Shown: positions 17,617-25,574 of the stretch, piece by piece
Layout: every line of letters begins with the position of its first letter
Numbering within the stretch: position 1 is the stretch's first letter
DNA from: Chloroflexota bacterium
GTDB lineage: Bacteria > Chloroflexota > Dormibacteria > Dormibacterales > Dormibacteraceae
DNA: 64,000 nucleotides
Reading direction: 5' to 3'
NCBI GenBank assembly: GCA_005883575.1
Contig: VBFH01000033.1
Span: forward strand, 20,236 to 84,235
Notes under the pieces: model-generated
The model's database searches: none
What the model was told of the DNA's origin: nothing
What the model saw: the letters and a program-made list of their open reading frames with translations, nothing else
Translations under genes and position numbers: made by a program

Positions 17617-17817
17617 GAACGAGCCGTCGACGATATATACCGAGACGATTTCATCGCGTTCTTGCAAGCGGCGCGCTGCCTCAAGAGCCAGTCGGGTCTT
17701 TCCGATGCCACCCGGGCCGGTCAGGGTGATCAAACGTGAGCGACGTTCGGCGACCAGCACCTCCGCGATCTCGTTCTCGCGGCCGATGAAGCTCGTGGGC
17801 TGATCCGGAAAACTCAT
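17617..17817 (-). pseudogene. Fragment of a LuxR/AfsR-type regulator ATPase domain
   Basis: From ATG 17817 the frame reads PTSFIGRENEIAEV and then LITLTGPGGIGKTRLALEAA (Walker A Lys40), the unmistakable opening of the NB-ARC-like ATPase in large LuxR- or AfsR-type regulators. After about residue 65 the similarity stops and the frame runs on as Arg/Pro-rich sequence into the antisense of the neighbouring gene, ending at 17449. A complete protein would be 700-1000 residues, and neither the effector nor the DNA-binding domain is present. I read this as a degraded remnant. Confidence 0.6.
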
Positions 17818-18073
17818 AACCCGCCACCCGGGAGCTGGGCGATTCGGCTGGACGCGCCCCAGCGCCACTAATCATGCACCACCGGCAGGGGCCGCGCAGT
17901 TTCAGCGCTTGAACCGATCGGCGACGCTTCGGCGCAGCCCCACACCTCTATTCCGGCGATACGTTCAGGCCGATTTTTGAGACCGACTTTGAGACCGAAC
18001 TGAGACTGCGCCTGAAACGCACAGCTCCCAGAATCACTCCCATGACAAGCCGACTCTCGCTAACGGCAGACCG
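17818..18073. other. Gap with a 12-nt-period direct repeat
   Basis: No gene is visible. TTTGAGACCGA occurs at 17976-17986 and again at 17988-17998, followed by a partial third copy (TGAGACT, 18001-18007). The repeat lies about 70 nt upstream of the exported-protein gene at 18074 and could be a binding site or simple slippage. Confidence 0.4.
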
Positions 18074-18748
18074 ATGAGGCACGTCGCCGGCCCCAACCGC
18101 GGCCGTGTCCTTGGGCTGCTGGCCGTGGCTGTCATCGTGGTGTCCGGTCTTGTTGGCGGTGCCGCCTGGATCGCCTGGCAAGTCATCGACAACATTGATG
18201 CTCCAGGTCCGGGAGCGACTGGCAGCGGCCCATGCGGACCTGCCGACTCGGTCAACATCAAACTGATATTCGGTGACGGACGTGTGGTCCATGCGTGCAC
18301 CAGGGATCGTCCTGCGTGTCCAAACCAGACTATTACCGGCACCCTCAACGGACAGAGTCAGACGACGAGGTCGCAGTTCCGCCTTAACAATCAGCTTCGA
18401 AGTTCCTCTCGGCGCTATATGTTCTTGGTTGGATTTGACATTCCTTTTGGGCCGGAAATGCCCGAGAGGATTCTTCAGATCAATCCTCAGTCATTCATGC
18501 CCGATACCTCCCAATCGGAACCTGGCATCTTGAGCGCTGCGCACGCGGAAATCCAGATGACGCCGCGCGATCCGATCGGGGATGCCTACACTCCGGGGGC
18601 GGGGACGCTCACCGTGTCTTCCGCCCACGGGATAGTTCGCGGACACATCAACGCCACCTTCGATCAGGGTTCGCGTCCGGATCGGCCCGAGGCTAAGACG
18701 CACGTGGGGCCGGCAAGTCTTACAGGCGATTTCACCTGCATCAGGTAG
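18074..18748 (+). CDS. Membrane-anchored or exported protein of unknown function
   Basis: 224 residues. One hydrophobic helix (about residues 12-34, LGLLAVAVIVVSGLVGG) follows a basic N-terminus, so the protein is either secreted or tethered with an outside C-terminal domain. The outer part has three Cys near its start (GPCGPAD, HACTRDRPAC) and one at the very end (FTCIR), suggesting disulfides. No family is recognised. There is no strong Shine-Dalgarno sequence. Confidence 0.65.
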   Translation: MRHVAGPNRGRVLGLLAVAVIVVSGLVGGAAWIAWQVIDNIDAPGPGATGSGPCGPADSVNIKLIFGDGRVVHACTRDRPACPNQTITGTLNGQSQTTRSQFRLNNQLRSSSRRYMFLVGFDIPFGPEMPERILQINPQSFMPDTSQSEPGILSAAHAEIQMTPRDPIGDAYTPGAGTLTVSSAHGIVRGHINATFDQGSRPDRPEAKTHVGPASLTGDFTCIR

Positions 18749-18835
18749 GCACAATGGGAGCTGGTTCCTTGCGCTTGTGCACAGGCTTGCGGGCCGCTGC
18801 GATCTAGCGATAGCCTTCGTCGAGAGAATTCAGCT

Positions 18836-19207
18836 GTGCCTGACGCGATGGCGCCAGACGGTTCAGAAATCTATTTCCGCGTGCTCGATGCGGAGCGGGC
18901 AAGCCTGGTCGAGGTCATCCTGGCGCCCGGGCGCACAAGCCGCCCGGTGCGTCACCGAACGGTTGAGGAGATCTGGTATTTCCTCGCCGGGTCAGGTGAG
19001 GTGTGGTTGCGGTCGCCCGACGGCGCCAACACGACACACCGACTGAGACAGGGGTCGACGGTGACGATTCCTACAAATTGGGACTTTCAATTTCGTTCCG
19101 ACGGTGTGGACCCGCTCAGGTTCCTGTGCTTCACCATACCGCCCTGGCCCGGCAACGATGAAGCGATCTTGGTTTCCGAAGGCGGCCTTGGCCCGGCGAA
19201 CGTTTGA
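18836..19207 (+). CDS. Small cupin-domain protein
   Basis: 123 residues from GTG 18836 (ATG 18848 possible). A single beta-barrel cupin is recognisable: the region VRHRTVEEIWYFLAGSGEV matches cupin motif 1 (His, His-like and Glu ligands) and LRQGSTVTIPTNWDFQF matches motif 2, where the usual His is replaced by Trp/Asp. Such proteins bind a metal and small ligands or isomerise sugars. The function is not assigned. Confidence 0.75.
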   Translation: MPDAMAPDGSEIYFRVLDAERASLVEVILAPGRTSRPVRHRTVEEIWYFLAGSGEVWLRSPDGANTTHRLRQGSTVTIPTNWDFQFRSDGVDPLRFLCFTIPPWPGNDEAILVSEGGLGPANV

Positions 19208-19291
19208 TTCGCGGAAATCGACCGATCCCGTGAAATTCGCATGGGAACTGCGTAGGGCGTGGGGCGTTTCTATTTAGTTGGAGGTGCGCTG

Positions 19292-19717
19292 ATGGATTTG
19301 GCGACCCTTGCAGTCGACGTCGTGATCGCCCTGTGGATAACCGCCGTCATCGTGGCGGTGGCGCGCGCATGGCAGTCCCGCATGCCGCGACTCGCTCCTC
19401 TGGCTCCCGAAGCACAAGGCCGTTATCGGCAGGCCTGGGAGAATGTCATGGCGCGATTCATATCCGCACCGCGAGAATCAGTTCGGCAGGCCGACTCCTT
19501 GGTGACTTCCGTGCTGCGTGACAGAGGTCATCCTCTCGACTACGAGCGGCTTCCACGCCAGATGATCGAGGCTCGCCGCAAGACGATCGACGGCGAGGAG
19601 CGCGGCCAGACGGAGCCACTCCGCCAGGCTCTGCTTGCTTACCGCGCCGTCTTCGAGCAGGCACTGGGCGGCCGCGGCCGGGAAAAGGCACCGGATCGCC
19701 GCCGGGAGATGGCCTGA
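19292..19717 (+). CDS. Small single-pass membrane protein of unknown function
   Basis: 141 residues from ATG 19292, selected because GGAGGTG lies 7 nt upstream. An N-terminal transmembrane helix (TLAVDVVIALWITAVIVAV) is followed by a charged, helical cytoplasmic tail rich in Arg and Gln. The region ESVRQADSLVTSVLRDRGHP resembles segments of small Actinobacteria-type membrane proteins of unknown role. It converges with the YggU-family gene 16 nt away. Confidence 0.65.
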   Translation: MDLATLAVDVVIALWITAVIVAVARAWQSRMPRLAPLAPEAQGRYRQAWENVMARFISAPRESVRQADSLVTSVLRDRGHPLDYERLPRQMIEARRKTIDGEERGQTEPLRQALLAYRAVFEQALGGRGREKAPDRRREMA

Positions 19718-19733
19718 CCGCCGCTCTGGACGT

Positions 19734-19979
19734 CTAAGCAAAGCGACCCCGCACGCTGATCTCGTTGTCGACCTCGACGAGCTTCAGGCGGCTGTGCGCG
19801 CCCGAGCGCAGCCTGACCCTCGACTCCGGCACATCGAAAAGCTTGGCGACGGCCGCGAGCACTGCCTCGTTGGCGGCGCCCTCGACCGGCGGTGCGTTGA
19901 CCCACAGCTCCAGCAGGCCGTCCTTCCATAAGGACCTGGTACGCGAGGCTCGCGGATGGACGCGGACGCTGATCACCAC
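19734..19979 (-). CDS. DUF167/YggU family protein
   Basis: 81 residues starting at GTG 19979. It matches the UPF0235 family: VRVHPRASRT at the N-terminus, LELWVNAPPVEGAANEAV in the middle and VRLRSGAHSRLKLVEV at the end. Size and motifs fit the whole domain. The cellular role of this widespread family is unknown. Confidence 0.85.
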   Translation of the reverse strand: MVISVRVHPRASRTRSLWKDGLLELWVNAPPVEGAANEAVLAAVAKLFDVPESRVRLRSGAHSRLKLVEVDNEISVRGRFA

Positions 19980-20061
19980 GCCGCCTCAACGTCATGTGAT
20001 GCCTCCGCTTCTCGATCTTCGCACCTTCCGAAGGCCTTAGCCATCGACCGCAAGAGGGTGA

Positions 20062-20083
20062 AGGGAGCGCGTCGGCGCTCCCT
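20062..20083 (-). terminator. Hairpin after the 20090-20971 gene pair
   Basis: A perfect 9-bp stem (AGGGAGCGC with GCGCTCCCT) and 4-nt loop lie 6 nt past the minus-strand stop at 20090. The tract after it is only weakly T-rich (TTCACCCTCTT), so it may act as a terminator or stabilise the 3' end. Confidence 0.55.
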
Positions 20084-20089
20084 CGTCAC

Positions 20090-20524
20090 CTACTCGTCGA
20101 AAAAGACGCCGTTGCGCTCTCGGCCGATAACGGAACGCACGTTTGTGGTGGTGTTCGCGGGGTCTGAGACGAAAGAAAAGCCAGGAGCTGTTGCTGACCA
20201 TTCGATCTGCACGGCGCACAGACGGAACCTGCCGGTAAAACGGTGTACCGAGTCGGTCACGTTCATGGGCTTCGCGATCGCTTGCCACCGCATTTCGAAT
20301 GACACGCTGGCGGGGTCGCTCGGACCGTCAATCAATGCGTTGTGGAGGTCGTGGTAGTCCTCCTCATCGAGGTCGTCCAGCGCCAGCGAGGCGGTGCCCT
20401 CCTCGAGTTTGACTTCTAGAGAGTCGCCTGCGACCGGCTGTGTCCAAAACAGGCCGCTTTCTCGGATGCCAGGGTTGAAGTCGTGGACCTGGTTGGAGCC
20501 AACGGCTCCATTGAACAGGTCCAT
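20090..20524 (-). CDS. Conserved-looking protein of unknown function, directly after an in-frame TGA
   Basis: 144 residues from ATG 20524. It opens MDLFNGAVGSNQVHDFNPGI, continues ESGLFWTQPVAGDS, and has an acidic stretch LDDLDEEDYHDLHNAL. No signal peptide is present. Its ATG immediately follows the TGA of the upstream Tat protein with no gap (TGAATG), and both share one reading frame. It could be made by termination-reinitiation, or as a readthrough extension that would export it through the upstream Tat signal. Family and function are not recognised. Confidence 0.65.
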   Translation of the reverse strand: MDLFNGAVGSNQVHDFNPGIRESGLFWTQPVAGDSLEVKLEEGTASLALDDLDEEDYHDLHNALIDGPSDPASVSFEMRWQAIAKPMNVTDSVHRFTGRFRLCAVQIEWSATAPGFSFVSDPANTTTNVRSVIGRERNGVFFDE

Positions 20525-20971
20525 TCAAATGAAGGCGAAGGTTCCGTGGTGCTTGCGGCCGTCCTCGCCAATGTACAGGCCACTCATGAACCCGTTATCC
20601 ACCTGGTAACTGAGCCGGGTCTGGGTGCCGGTAGCGAGGTCGGTGCCGGTGCCGGCGCCCGTGACGCGACATATCCCCACCAGGCCGTTGAAGTCGGTGA
20701 TCTCGGACGGCTCGTTAATCGGTCCTGGGCCGAAGACCGGAACGGGCGGGAAATGGTGGATTGGAATCCCAAATGGCGCTACACCGCCGGGAATGGGACG
20801 CGGGAAAACAGTAGCCACTCCGTCGAAGGCCGCCTTGGCAACCTCGGGCAGCCACCAGCCCGCGGTGACGGCTGCACCACCCGCCAAGGCGGCGGAGCCA
20901 AGGAATGTCCGTCGGGTCATGGGCCGGACCCAGAAATGGGAGTGGCCAACGTGGCCGTGGCTCAAGTTCAT
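20525..20971 (-). CDS. Tat-exported protein of unknown function
   Basis: 148 residues from ATG 20971, set by a perfect AGGAGG 6 nt upstream. A twin-arginine signal, MTRRTFLGSAALAGGAAV, starts at residue 18 after a short His-containing leader; starting at that inner ATG is possible. The mature part is mostly beta-like with a glycine/threonine-rich middle (VTGAGTGTDLATGTQTRL). It ends with a TGA followed at once by the ATG of an in-frame partner. Transcription probably starts at the promoter at 21038-21066. Confidence 0.7.
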   Translation of the reverse strand: MNLSHGHVGHSHFWVRPMTRRTFLGSAALAGGAAVTAGWWLPEVAKAAFDGVATVFPRPIPGGVAPFGIPIHHFPPVPVFGPGPINEPSEITDFNGLVGICRVTGAGTGTDLATGTQTRLSYQVDNGFMSGLYIGEDGRKHHGTFAFI

Positions 20972-21037
20972 CCGCACCTCCTGCCGAAAATCGGCCTATT
21001 GCGCCTGTGAACAGCTGATGAGCCTGGATTCCTGGCG

Positions 21038-21066
21038 GGTATAGCACTCGCTTGCCTGCGCGTCAA
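21038..21066 (-). promoter_or_regulatory. Sigma-70-type promoter for the Tat gene pair
   Basis: On the minus strand TTGACG (21066-21061) and TATACC (21043-21038) are separated by exactly 17 nt. The predicted start lies about 60 nt before the AGGAGG and ATG at 20971. A 6-bp hairpin (TGGGCG/CGCCCA, 21067-21082) abuts the -35. Confidence 0.6.
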
Positions 21067-21160
21067 TGGGCGTTCACGCCCACCTAGGAGACAAGCCATT
21101 CCGTCACCGCCGTCCGTCGTTTCGTAGCAAACAAAGGAGCCAAAAGGACAAGCCGAATAC

Positions 21161-22336
21161 CTACATCAGGCGGTGGTACAGCTCGAGGGTCCGCGACGCG
21201 ATGCTCGGCCACCCAAACCTCTCCAGCACACGCTGCCGTCCCGCCTTGCCCATCTTCGAGGCCCGGGCTGGATCACTCAACAACTCCTGGATCCGGGAGG
21301 CCAGCGTCGTGGTGAAGTCCTGGGGGTGATCGACGTCGTAATCGACCATGTAACCTGTCTCGCCTTCGACGACGATTTCCGGAATGCCGCCCACACGGGA
21401 CGCAATCACCGCGCTCTCACAGGCCATCGCTTCGAGGAGCACCAGACCGAAAGGCTCATAGATCGACGGGCACACGAACACCGTTGCACCCGAATGAAGG
21501 CGGATCAGATCATCGCGAGGCAGGAACCGGTTGATCCAGACCAAATTCCCTCGCTCGGTGCGAACCCGTTCCGCCAGGGCGTCCACCTCGGCTCCGATCT
21601 CGGCAGTGTCGGGTGAGCTCGCCGCTATCACCAACTGAAATTGAGGATCGAGATCGAGAGCCGCGGCCAGAAGCAGCGGCAATCCTTTCTGTCTTGTGAT
21701 CCGACCGTTGAAGAAAGCGTATGGGCGGCTCGGGTCGATGCCAAAGCGCGCGAGCGTTTCCAGCGACGGTTCCGGCTTGTAGATCTCTGGGTCGATGCCG
21801 TTGTGGATTACGTGGATACGGTCCGGGTCCACTTTGGGATAGCAGTCGACGACGTCCTGGCGCACTGCTCCCGAGACGGCGATAACGCCGTCCGCCGCTT
21901 CGATCGCGGTTCGCTCGCAGAACATCGACAACGCATAGCCACCGCCGAGCTGCTCCGCCTTCCATGGTCTGAGCGGCTCCAGGCTGTGAACGGTCAGAAC
22001 ATGCGGAATCGACCACGTGAGCTTCGCCAGGTGGCCGCCGAGGTTCGCATACCACGTATGGCTGTGCACGATGCCGGCGCCTTTGACCCCAGCTGCCATC
22101 GCAAGGTTGATCGACATAGCCTGCAGCGCGGCCGCCTCTGGCTTCGGCTCCGATAGAGCCGTCCAGGGTTGATGGCTGATGACGCCTGGCTCATCTCGCG
22201 GTGCGCCCCAGCAGTGGACCGAAACGTCGGTGAGACGGCGCAGCTCACGGACGAGGTATTCGACGTGCGTGCCAGCACCTCCATAGACCTCAGGCGGATA
22301 TTCACGCGTGAGCACGGCGACTCGAGGCGCTGCCAT
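21161..22336 (-). CDS. GT4 glycosyltransferase, glycogen synthase/maltose-1-phosphate synthase-like
   Basis: 391 residues from ATG 22336. The GT-B fold is clear: the N-terminal acceptor loop LTREYPPEVYGGAGTHVEYL, HSHTWYANLGG, then NGRITRQKGLPLLL, and the C-terminal donor site SIYEPFGLVLLEAMACESAV. The N-terminus matches the actinobacterial GlgA/GlgM type, which uses ADP-glucose to extend glucan or form maltose-1-phosphate. Length fits. It follows the GT2 gene on the same strand after 38 nt. Glycogen or alpha-glucan synthesis is likely; the exact donor and acceptor are not provable here. Confidence 0.85.
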   Translation of the reverse strand: MAAPRVAVLTREYPPEVYGGAGTHVEYLVRELRRLTDVSVHCWGAPRDEPGVISHQPWTALSEPKPEAAALQAMSINLAMAAGVKGAGIVHSHTWYANLGGHLAKLTWSIPHVLTVHSLEPLRPWKAEQLGGGYALSMFCERTAIEAADGVIAVSGAVRQDVVDCYPKVDPDRIHVIHNGIDPEIYKPEPSLETLARFGIDPSRPYAFFNGRITRQKGLPLLLAAALDLDPQFQLVIAASSPDTAEIGAEVDALAERVRTERGNLVWINRFLPRDDLIRLHSGATVFVCPSIYEPFGLVLLEAMACESAVIASRVGGIPEIVVEGETGYMVDYDVDHPQDFTTTLASRIQELLSDPARASKMGKAGRQRVLERFGWPSIASRTLELYHRLM

Positions 22337-22374
22337 CACCGCCAGTTTGGCATCAGGTCTGGCGCTCCCTCAGG

Positions 22375-24588
22375 TCATGTCGGTGAGGGTGAGGGCGACG
22401 GTGATGTGGAACCCGAGGGCGACCCGGACGGCGAACCCGACGGAGACGCCGAGGGCGATGGCGACGGAGATGGGGATGGCTTAGGGGAAGGTGACGCAGC
22501 CGAGCCGGCCTGCCCGAGCAGGCCCGGCCCCACAGGCTCCGGAGGAGCCGGCGGAGTGGCGAGGGAGATGAGAACCAGGATCACCAGGGCGATCGCACCT
22601 ACCGCCGCCGACATCGCGACCGTTCCCCCACCCGTCGCGGGCCAGGCACCGGTGCTCTGCGCCGAGCTCCGGTAGGCGCGCCTCATGGGCGTCAGGTGGA
22701 TCCCTTCGGCAGACGCGCTTGCCCAGATCCCGTTCGCATAAACGCCCGCCTGGAACAGCAGAAGCACGGTCAACGCCGCGCTTGCCACCGACGGCACCCG
22801 GACCAACATGGCAAGCGCGGCAACCGCACCTGACGCCGCCAGCAGGGTTTCCACCTGGGCGGACCGCAGCGTCTCGACCACCGATGCCTCACCTTCCTTG
22901 GACTTGGGCGTGCGCAGGAACGCGGTGTGGAAGCGCACGAGCCCGCGAAGGCACGCGAGCGCCACAACCCAGCTGAGCGCGAACCACACCTGCAGCCCGG
23001 CAAACGCATCTCGCCAGGTGCAACGGGTCTTGAGCTTCATCGCCCACACGGCTCGCAGAAGGCCCGAGGCGAGAAAGGCGATGGGGAGACCAAGCGCCAA
23101 GCCCGTCAGCTGGCGGATCGGCAGCTGGTGGTGAAGCGCGGTTGAGATCGCAGTCAGCAGCAGCAGCAGCGTGAAGCAGAACATCAGCACGTCGCCGAAC
23201 CACTGCACGTTGCCGAGCAGGTAGTGCACTCGCTGGGCGACAGTCAGCTTCCCGCCTCGGCCTGGCAGCAGCAGGCGCGACCAATGGAGTCTGAGGATCT
23301 GAACGCCTCCGAGCGCCCAGCGAAACCGCTGCTGCTTGAGCCCTTCGAAGCTCAATGGCATCAGGCCCTGACCGAAGGGCCGCGGCTCATAGACGCCAAC
23401 CTGGCCACTGGCAAGCATGCGAAGGCTTGCCTCGGCATCTTCCGTCACCACGTCCGTGTTCCAGCCGCCGATATCCTGGAGCGCGCTGCGCCGGATCACG
23501 CCCATCGTGCCCGCGAAGATGATCGCGTTTCGGTGCGCGCGGGCAGGCATGGTGATCTCGAAGAAGTACTGATAGCTGTAATACAGGCCCCGTAGGTACT
23601 GGTCATCTATCCAGTCCCGATAGTTCTGAGGACTCTGGACGAACGCAACCTCCGGATCCGCGAAGTGGCCGACGACGGAGCGCAGCCAATCAGGCTTGAC
23701 CACGTAGTCCGAGTCGACGACGCCGATGAGCTCGATGTCGGCGGGCAGCCGGCGGGTGGCTTCATTGAGCGCCCCCGCCTTGAAACCGGGCCAGTTCTCC
23801 AAGTGCATGAATTGAAAGCGCGGTCCAAGTCGTTCACATTCCGCCTTCAGGGCTGTCCAGTTCTCACGGTCGGGCGTGTTGTTATCGACGACCTGGACAA
23901 TCAGGTTGGGGTAGTCGAGTTTCACAAGCGCCGACAGCGTCTCTCGCATGACCTCGAGCGGTTCGTTATAGGCCGGGACCTGGACGGCAACCTTCGGCAG
24001 GGAGTGTGGTTCCACGTGGTGGACCGGATCCGATACCCGGCTGAGTGTGTCGACGATCTCGAAGAGGTACGACATGGACAGTGAGAGAGCGGCTACCTCG
24101 AGGATCAGCAGCAGCGACGAGGCGACGAGGTAAACAGGGTCGCGCGCCACCACATAAGTGATGTCCGCCGCGTAGACGAGATAGCTCAGCGAGCCGAGGG
24201 TCGCGGCGGCAAACAGCTGCGCACCGAGCCAGCTCCAGCGCCGCATCGCGAGCCGAAACGCAATCGTGGCGACGAGCGCTGTCAGGGCCAGGTAGTAGTC
24301 CAGGGTCCGGTTGCCGCCGACCAGCACGGCAACCGCTGTCGTCAAGCTCAGGACCACGACCCCGAAGGGAAGCCCGGCCCGGAGTCGGGCGCGGATCATG
24401 CCCGGAACGAACGCCGAGATGGTGGTGATCGCGCTGAGGGCGCCAAACCAAAGCGCGGCGTGGAGCAGCACGAAGAGAAAACGCCGCCAGGGCGCGGTTG
24501 CCCCGTTGTCGCGAGTGCGGGCCGAAACGCCGAATTTTTTTAAGGCCGGCTTCCGACGCCCGCGTTTGGCAGACCGTGGGCCCCACAT
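22375..24588 (-). CDS. GT2 processive glycosyltransferase, cellulose-synthase-like, with Ser-Pro-rich tail
   Basis: 737 residues. Several N-terminal transmembrane helices (residues ~35-150) precede a cytoplasmic GT2 domain with VQVPAYNEP, DNNTPDRENW, GVVDSDYVVKPDWL (metal-binding DSD), VTEDAEASLRML (TED) and QQRFRWALGG (QxxRW), the full D, DxD, TED, QxxRW set of processive beta-glycan synthases. Further transmembrane helices follow. The last ~40 residues are a low-complexity Ser-Pro-Gly tail coded by 22378-22500, unusual for this family. It probably makes and secretes a beta-glucan-like polymer. No BcsB or PilZ partner is visible. Confidence 0.85.
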   Translation of the reverse strand: MWGPRSAKRGRRKPALKKFGVSARTRDNGATAPWRRFLFVLLHAALWFGALSAITTISAFVPGMIRARLRAGLPFGVVVLSLTTAVAVLVGGNRTLDYYLALTALVATIAFRLAMRRWSWLGAQLFAAATLGSLSYLVYAADITYVVARDPVYLVASSLLLILEVAALSLSMSYLFEIVDTLSRVSDPVHHVEPHSLPKVAVQVPAYNEPLEVMRETLSALVKLDYPNLIVQVVDNNTPDRENWTALKAECERLGPRFQFMHLENWPGFKAGALNEATRRLPADIELIGVVDSDYVVKPDWLRSVVGHFADPEVAFVQSPQNYRDWIDDQYLRGLYYSYQYFFEITMPARAHRNAIIFAGTMGVIRRSALQDIGGWNTDVVTEDAEASLRMLASGQVGVYEPRPFGQGLMPLSFEGLKQQRFRWALGGVQILRLHWSRLLLPGRGGKLTVAQRVHYLLGNVQWFGDVLMFCFTLLLLLTAISTALHHQLPIRQLTGLALGLPIAFLASGLLRAVWAMKLKTRCTWRDAFAGLQVWFALSWVVALACLRGLVRFHTAFLRTPKSKEGEASVVETLRSAQVETLLAASGAVAALAMLVRVPSVASAALTVLLLFQAGVYANGIWASASAEGIHLTPMRRAYRSSAQSTGAWPATGGGTVAMSAAVGAIALVILVLISLATPPAPPEPVGPGLLGQAGSAASPSPKPSPSPSPSPSASPSGSPSGSPSGSTSPSPSPSPT

Positions 24589-24662
24589 ATAGAGTTACGG
24601 GTGCGATCCAAGGTCGCCGTGGCGACACGGGTCGACGGCGCGGGGTAGGAGGGACGGCAAGG
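24589..24662. promoter_or_regulatory. Divergent control region between the GT2 and USP genes
   Basis: A near-perfect palindrome, GTCGCC-GT-GGCGAC at 24613-24626, sits in this 74-nt gap and could be an operator shared by both directions. AGGAGG lies about 10 nt before the GTG at 24663, a rather long spacing. Confidence 0.35.
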
Positions 24663-25574
24663 GTGATTCCCAGAAGTCGCGTCTTCGTCTCCCATGTCGG
24701 CACGCGTCCGCGGGTTCTCGCTCCGGTCCTGCTCGGCCAGATGGCACGACCGACGATCAGCGTTGGCGACGCGCTGGCGGCATCACCGGGTGCATCTGGC
24801 AATTTGCTCGCGCTGGTGGAGATTCGTGCCGGCCGTGACAACGAGGTCTTCGCTCAAGAACAGCGACGGCGTGACATGCTCCACTGGGTGGCAGGTCTGG
24901 AGTACGCAGGCGACGTTCGCCGTCGCATGAGCGTCACTCTGCGCATGACCGCCAATGCGGCGAGCAGCATTCGCGATGCGGTTGCCGAAACTGAAGCTAC
25001 GAGCCTGGTGCTCGAATGGCCCACCATCGCGAGCCCGCGCCGCCACGGACTGACCGACCTCACTCGCCAACTGTTGCCTGACCGTGGGACGGATATTGTG
25101 TTCGTCCGCTCCAACTCCCCGAACCATGCGATCACGCCGCGGTCGATCATGGCGTCCATCCGCGGAGGTCCTAGCGCTCGAGTCGTCGCGTCCACAGCAG
25201 CGGCGCTTGCAGATGCTTATGGCAGCGCGCTGACCCTGTTGCACATACAAACCGATTCGCAGCACCCAGACCGATCAAGAAGGGAGTGGGAGTCTTTCGA
25301 GCAGATCGTCGAGGAGATGCACCGTCCTTCGACCATGGTCCGGCTGCATCATCACGACAGTCCGGCGGCAGGGATCCTGGAGGAGGCTGTGGGTCATGAC
25401 CTCGTCATCATCGGATCGCGACTCAGTGCATCCAGCCCTAACGTCTTGGTGGGGCGCGAGCTCCTGCGCATGGTGCGACAGCTGGATTGCCCGGTCGTGA
25501 TGGTCAGGCCGAAGCACCTCACCCCGGCGGACTCCGCACATGCGAGTGCGATGAATGGGAACGGTCGGCGGTGA
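24663..25574 (+). CDS. Universal stress protein family protein (tandem domains)
   Basis: 303 residues from GTG 24663. The second half holds a recognisable UspA domain: VVASTAAALADAYGSALTLLHI, then HDLVIIGSRL with SPNVLVGRELLRMVRQLDCPVVMVRP, which resembles the ATP-binding G-2x-G-9x-G(S/T) pattern. The first half looks like a diverged, degenerate copy (LVLEWPTIASPRR). The stop overlaps the GT20 gene start as GTGA, so stress response and trehalose-type synthesis are translationally coupled. Confidence 0.78.
   Translation: MIPRSRVFVSHVGTRPRVLAPVLLGQMARPTISVGDALAASPGASGNLLALVEIRAGRDNEVFAQEQRRRDMLHWVAGLEYAGDVRRRMSVTLRMTANAASSIRDAVAETEATSLVLEWPTIASPRRHGLTDLTRQLLPDRGTDIVFVRSNSPNHAITPRSIMASIRGGPSARVVASTAAALADAYGSALTLLHIQTDSQHPDRSRREWESFEQIVEEMHRPSTMVRLHHHDSPAAGILEEAVGHDLVIIGSRLSASSPNVLVGRELLRMVRQLDCPVVMVRPKHLTPADSAHASAMNGNGRR

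Noticed and set aside
20090..20971. Genome-wide recoding of TGA as an amino acid
   Set aside because: TGA ends many genes cleanly in this window, often in GTGA or ATGA overlaps, so TGA works as a stop.
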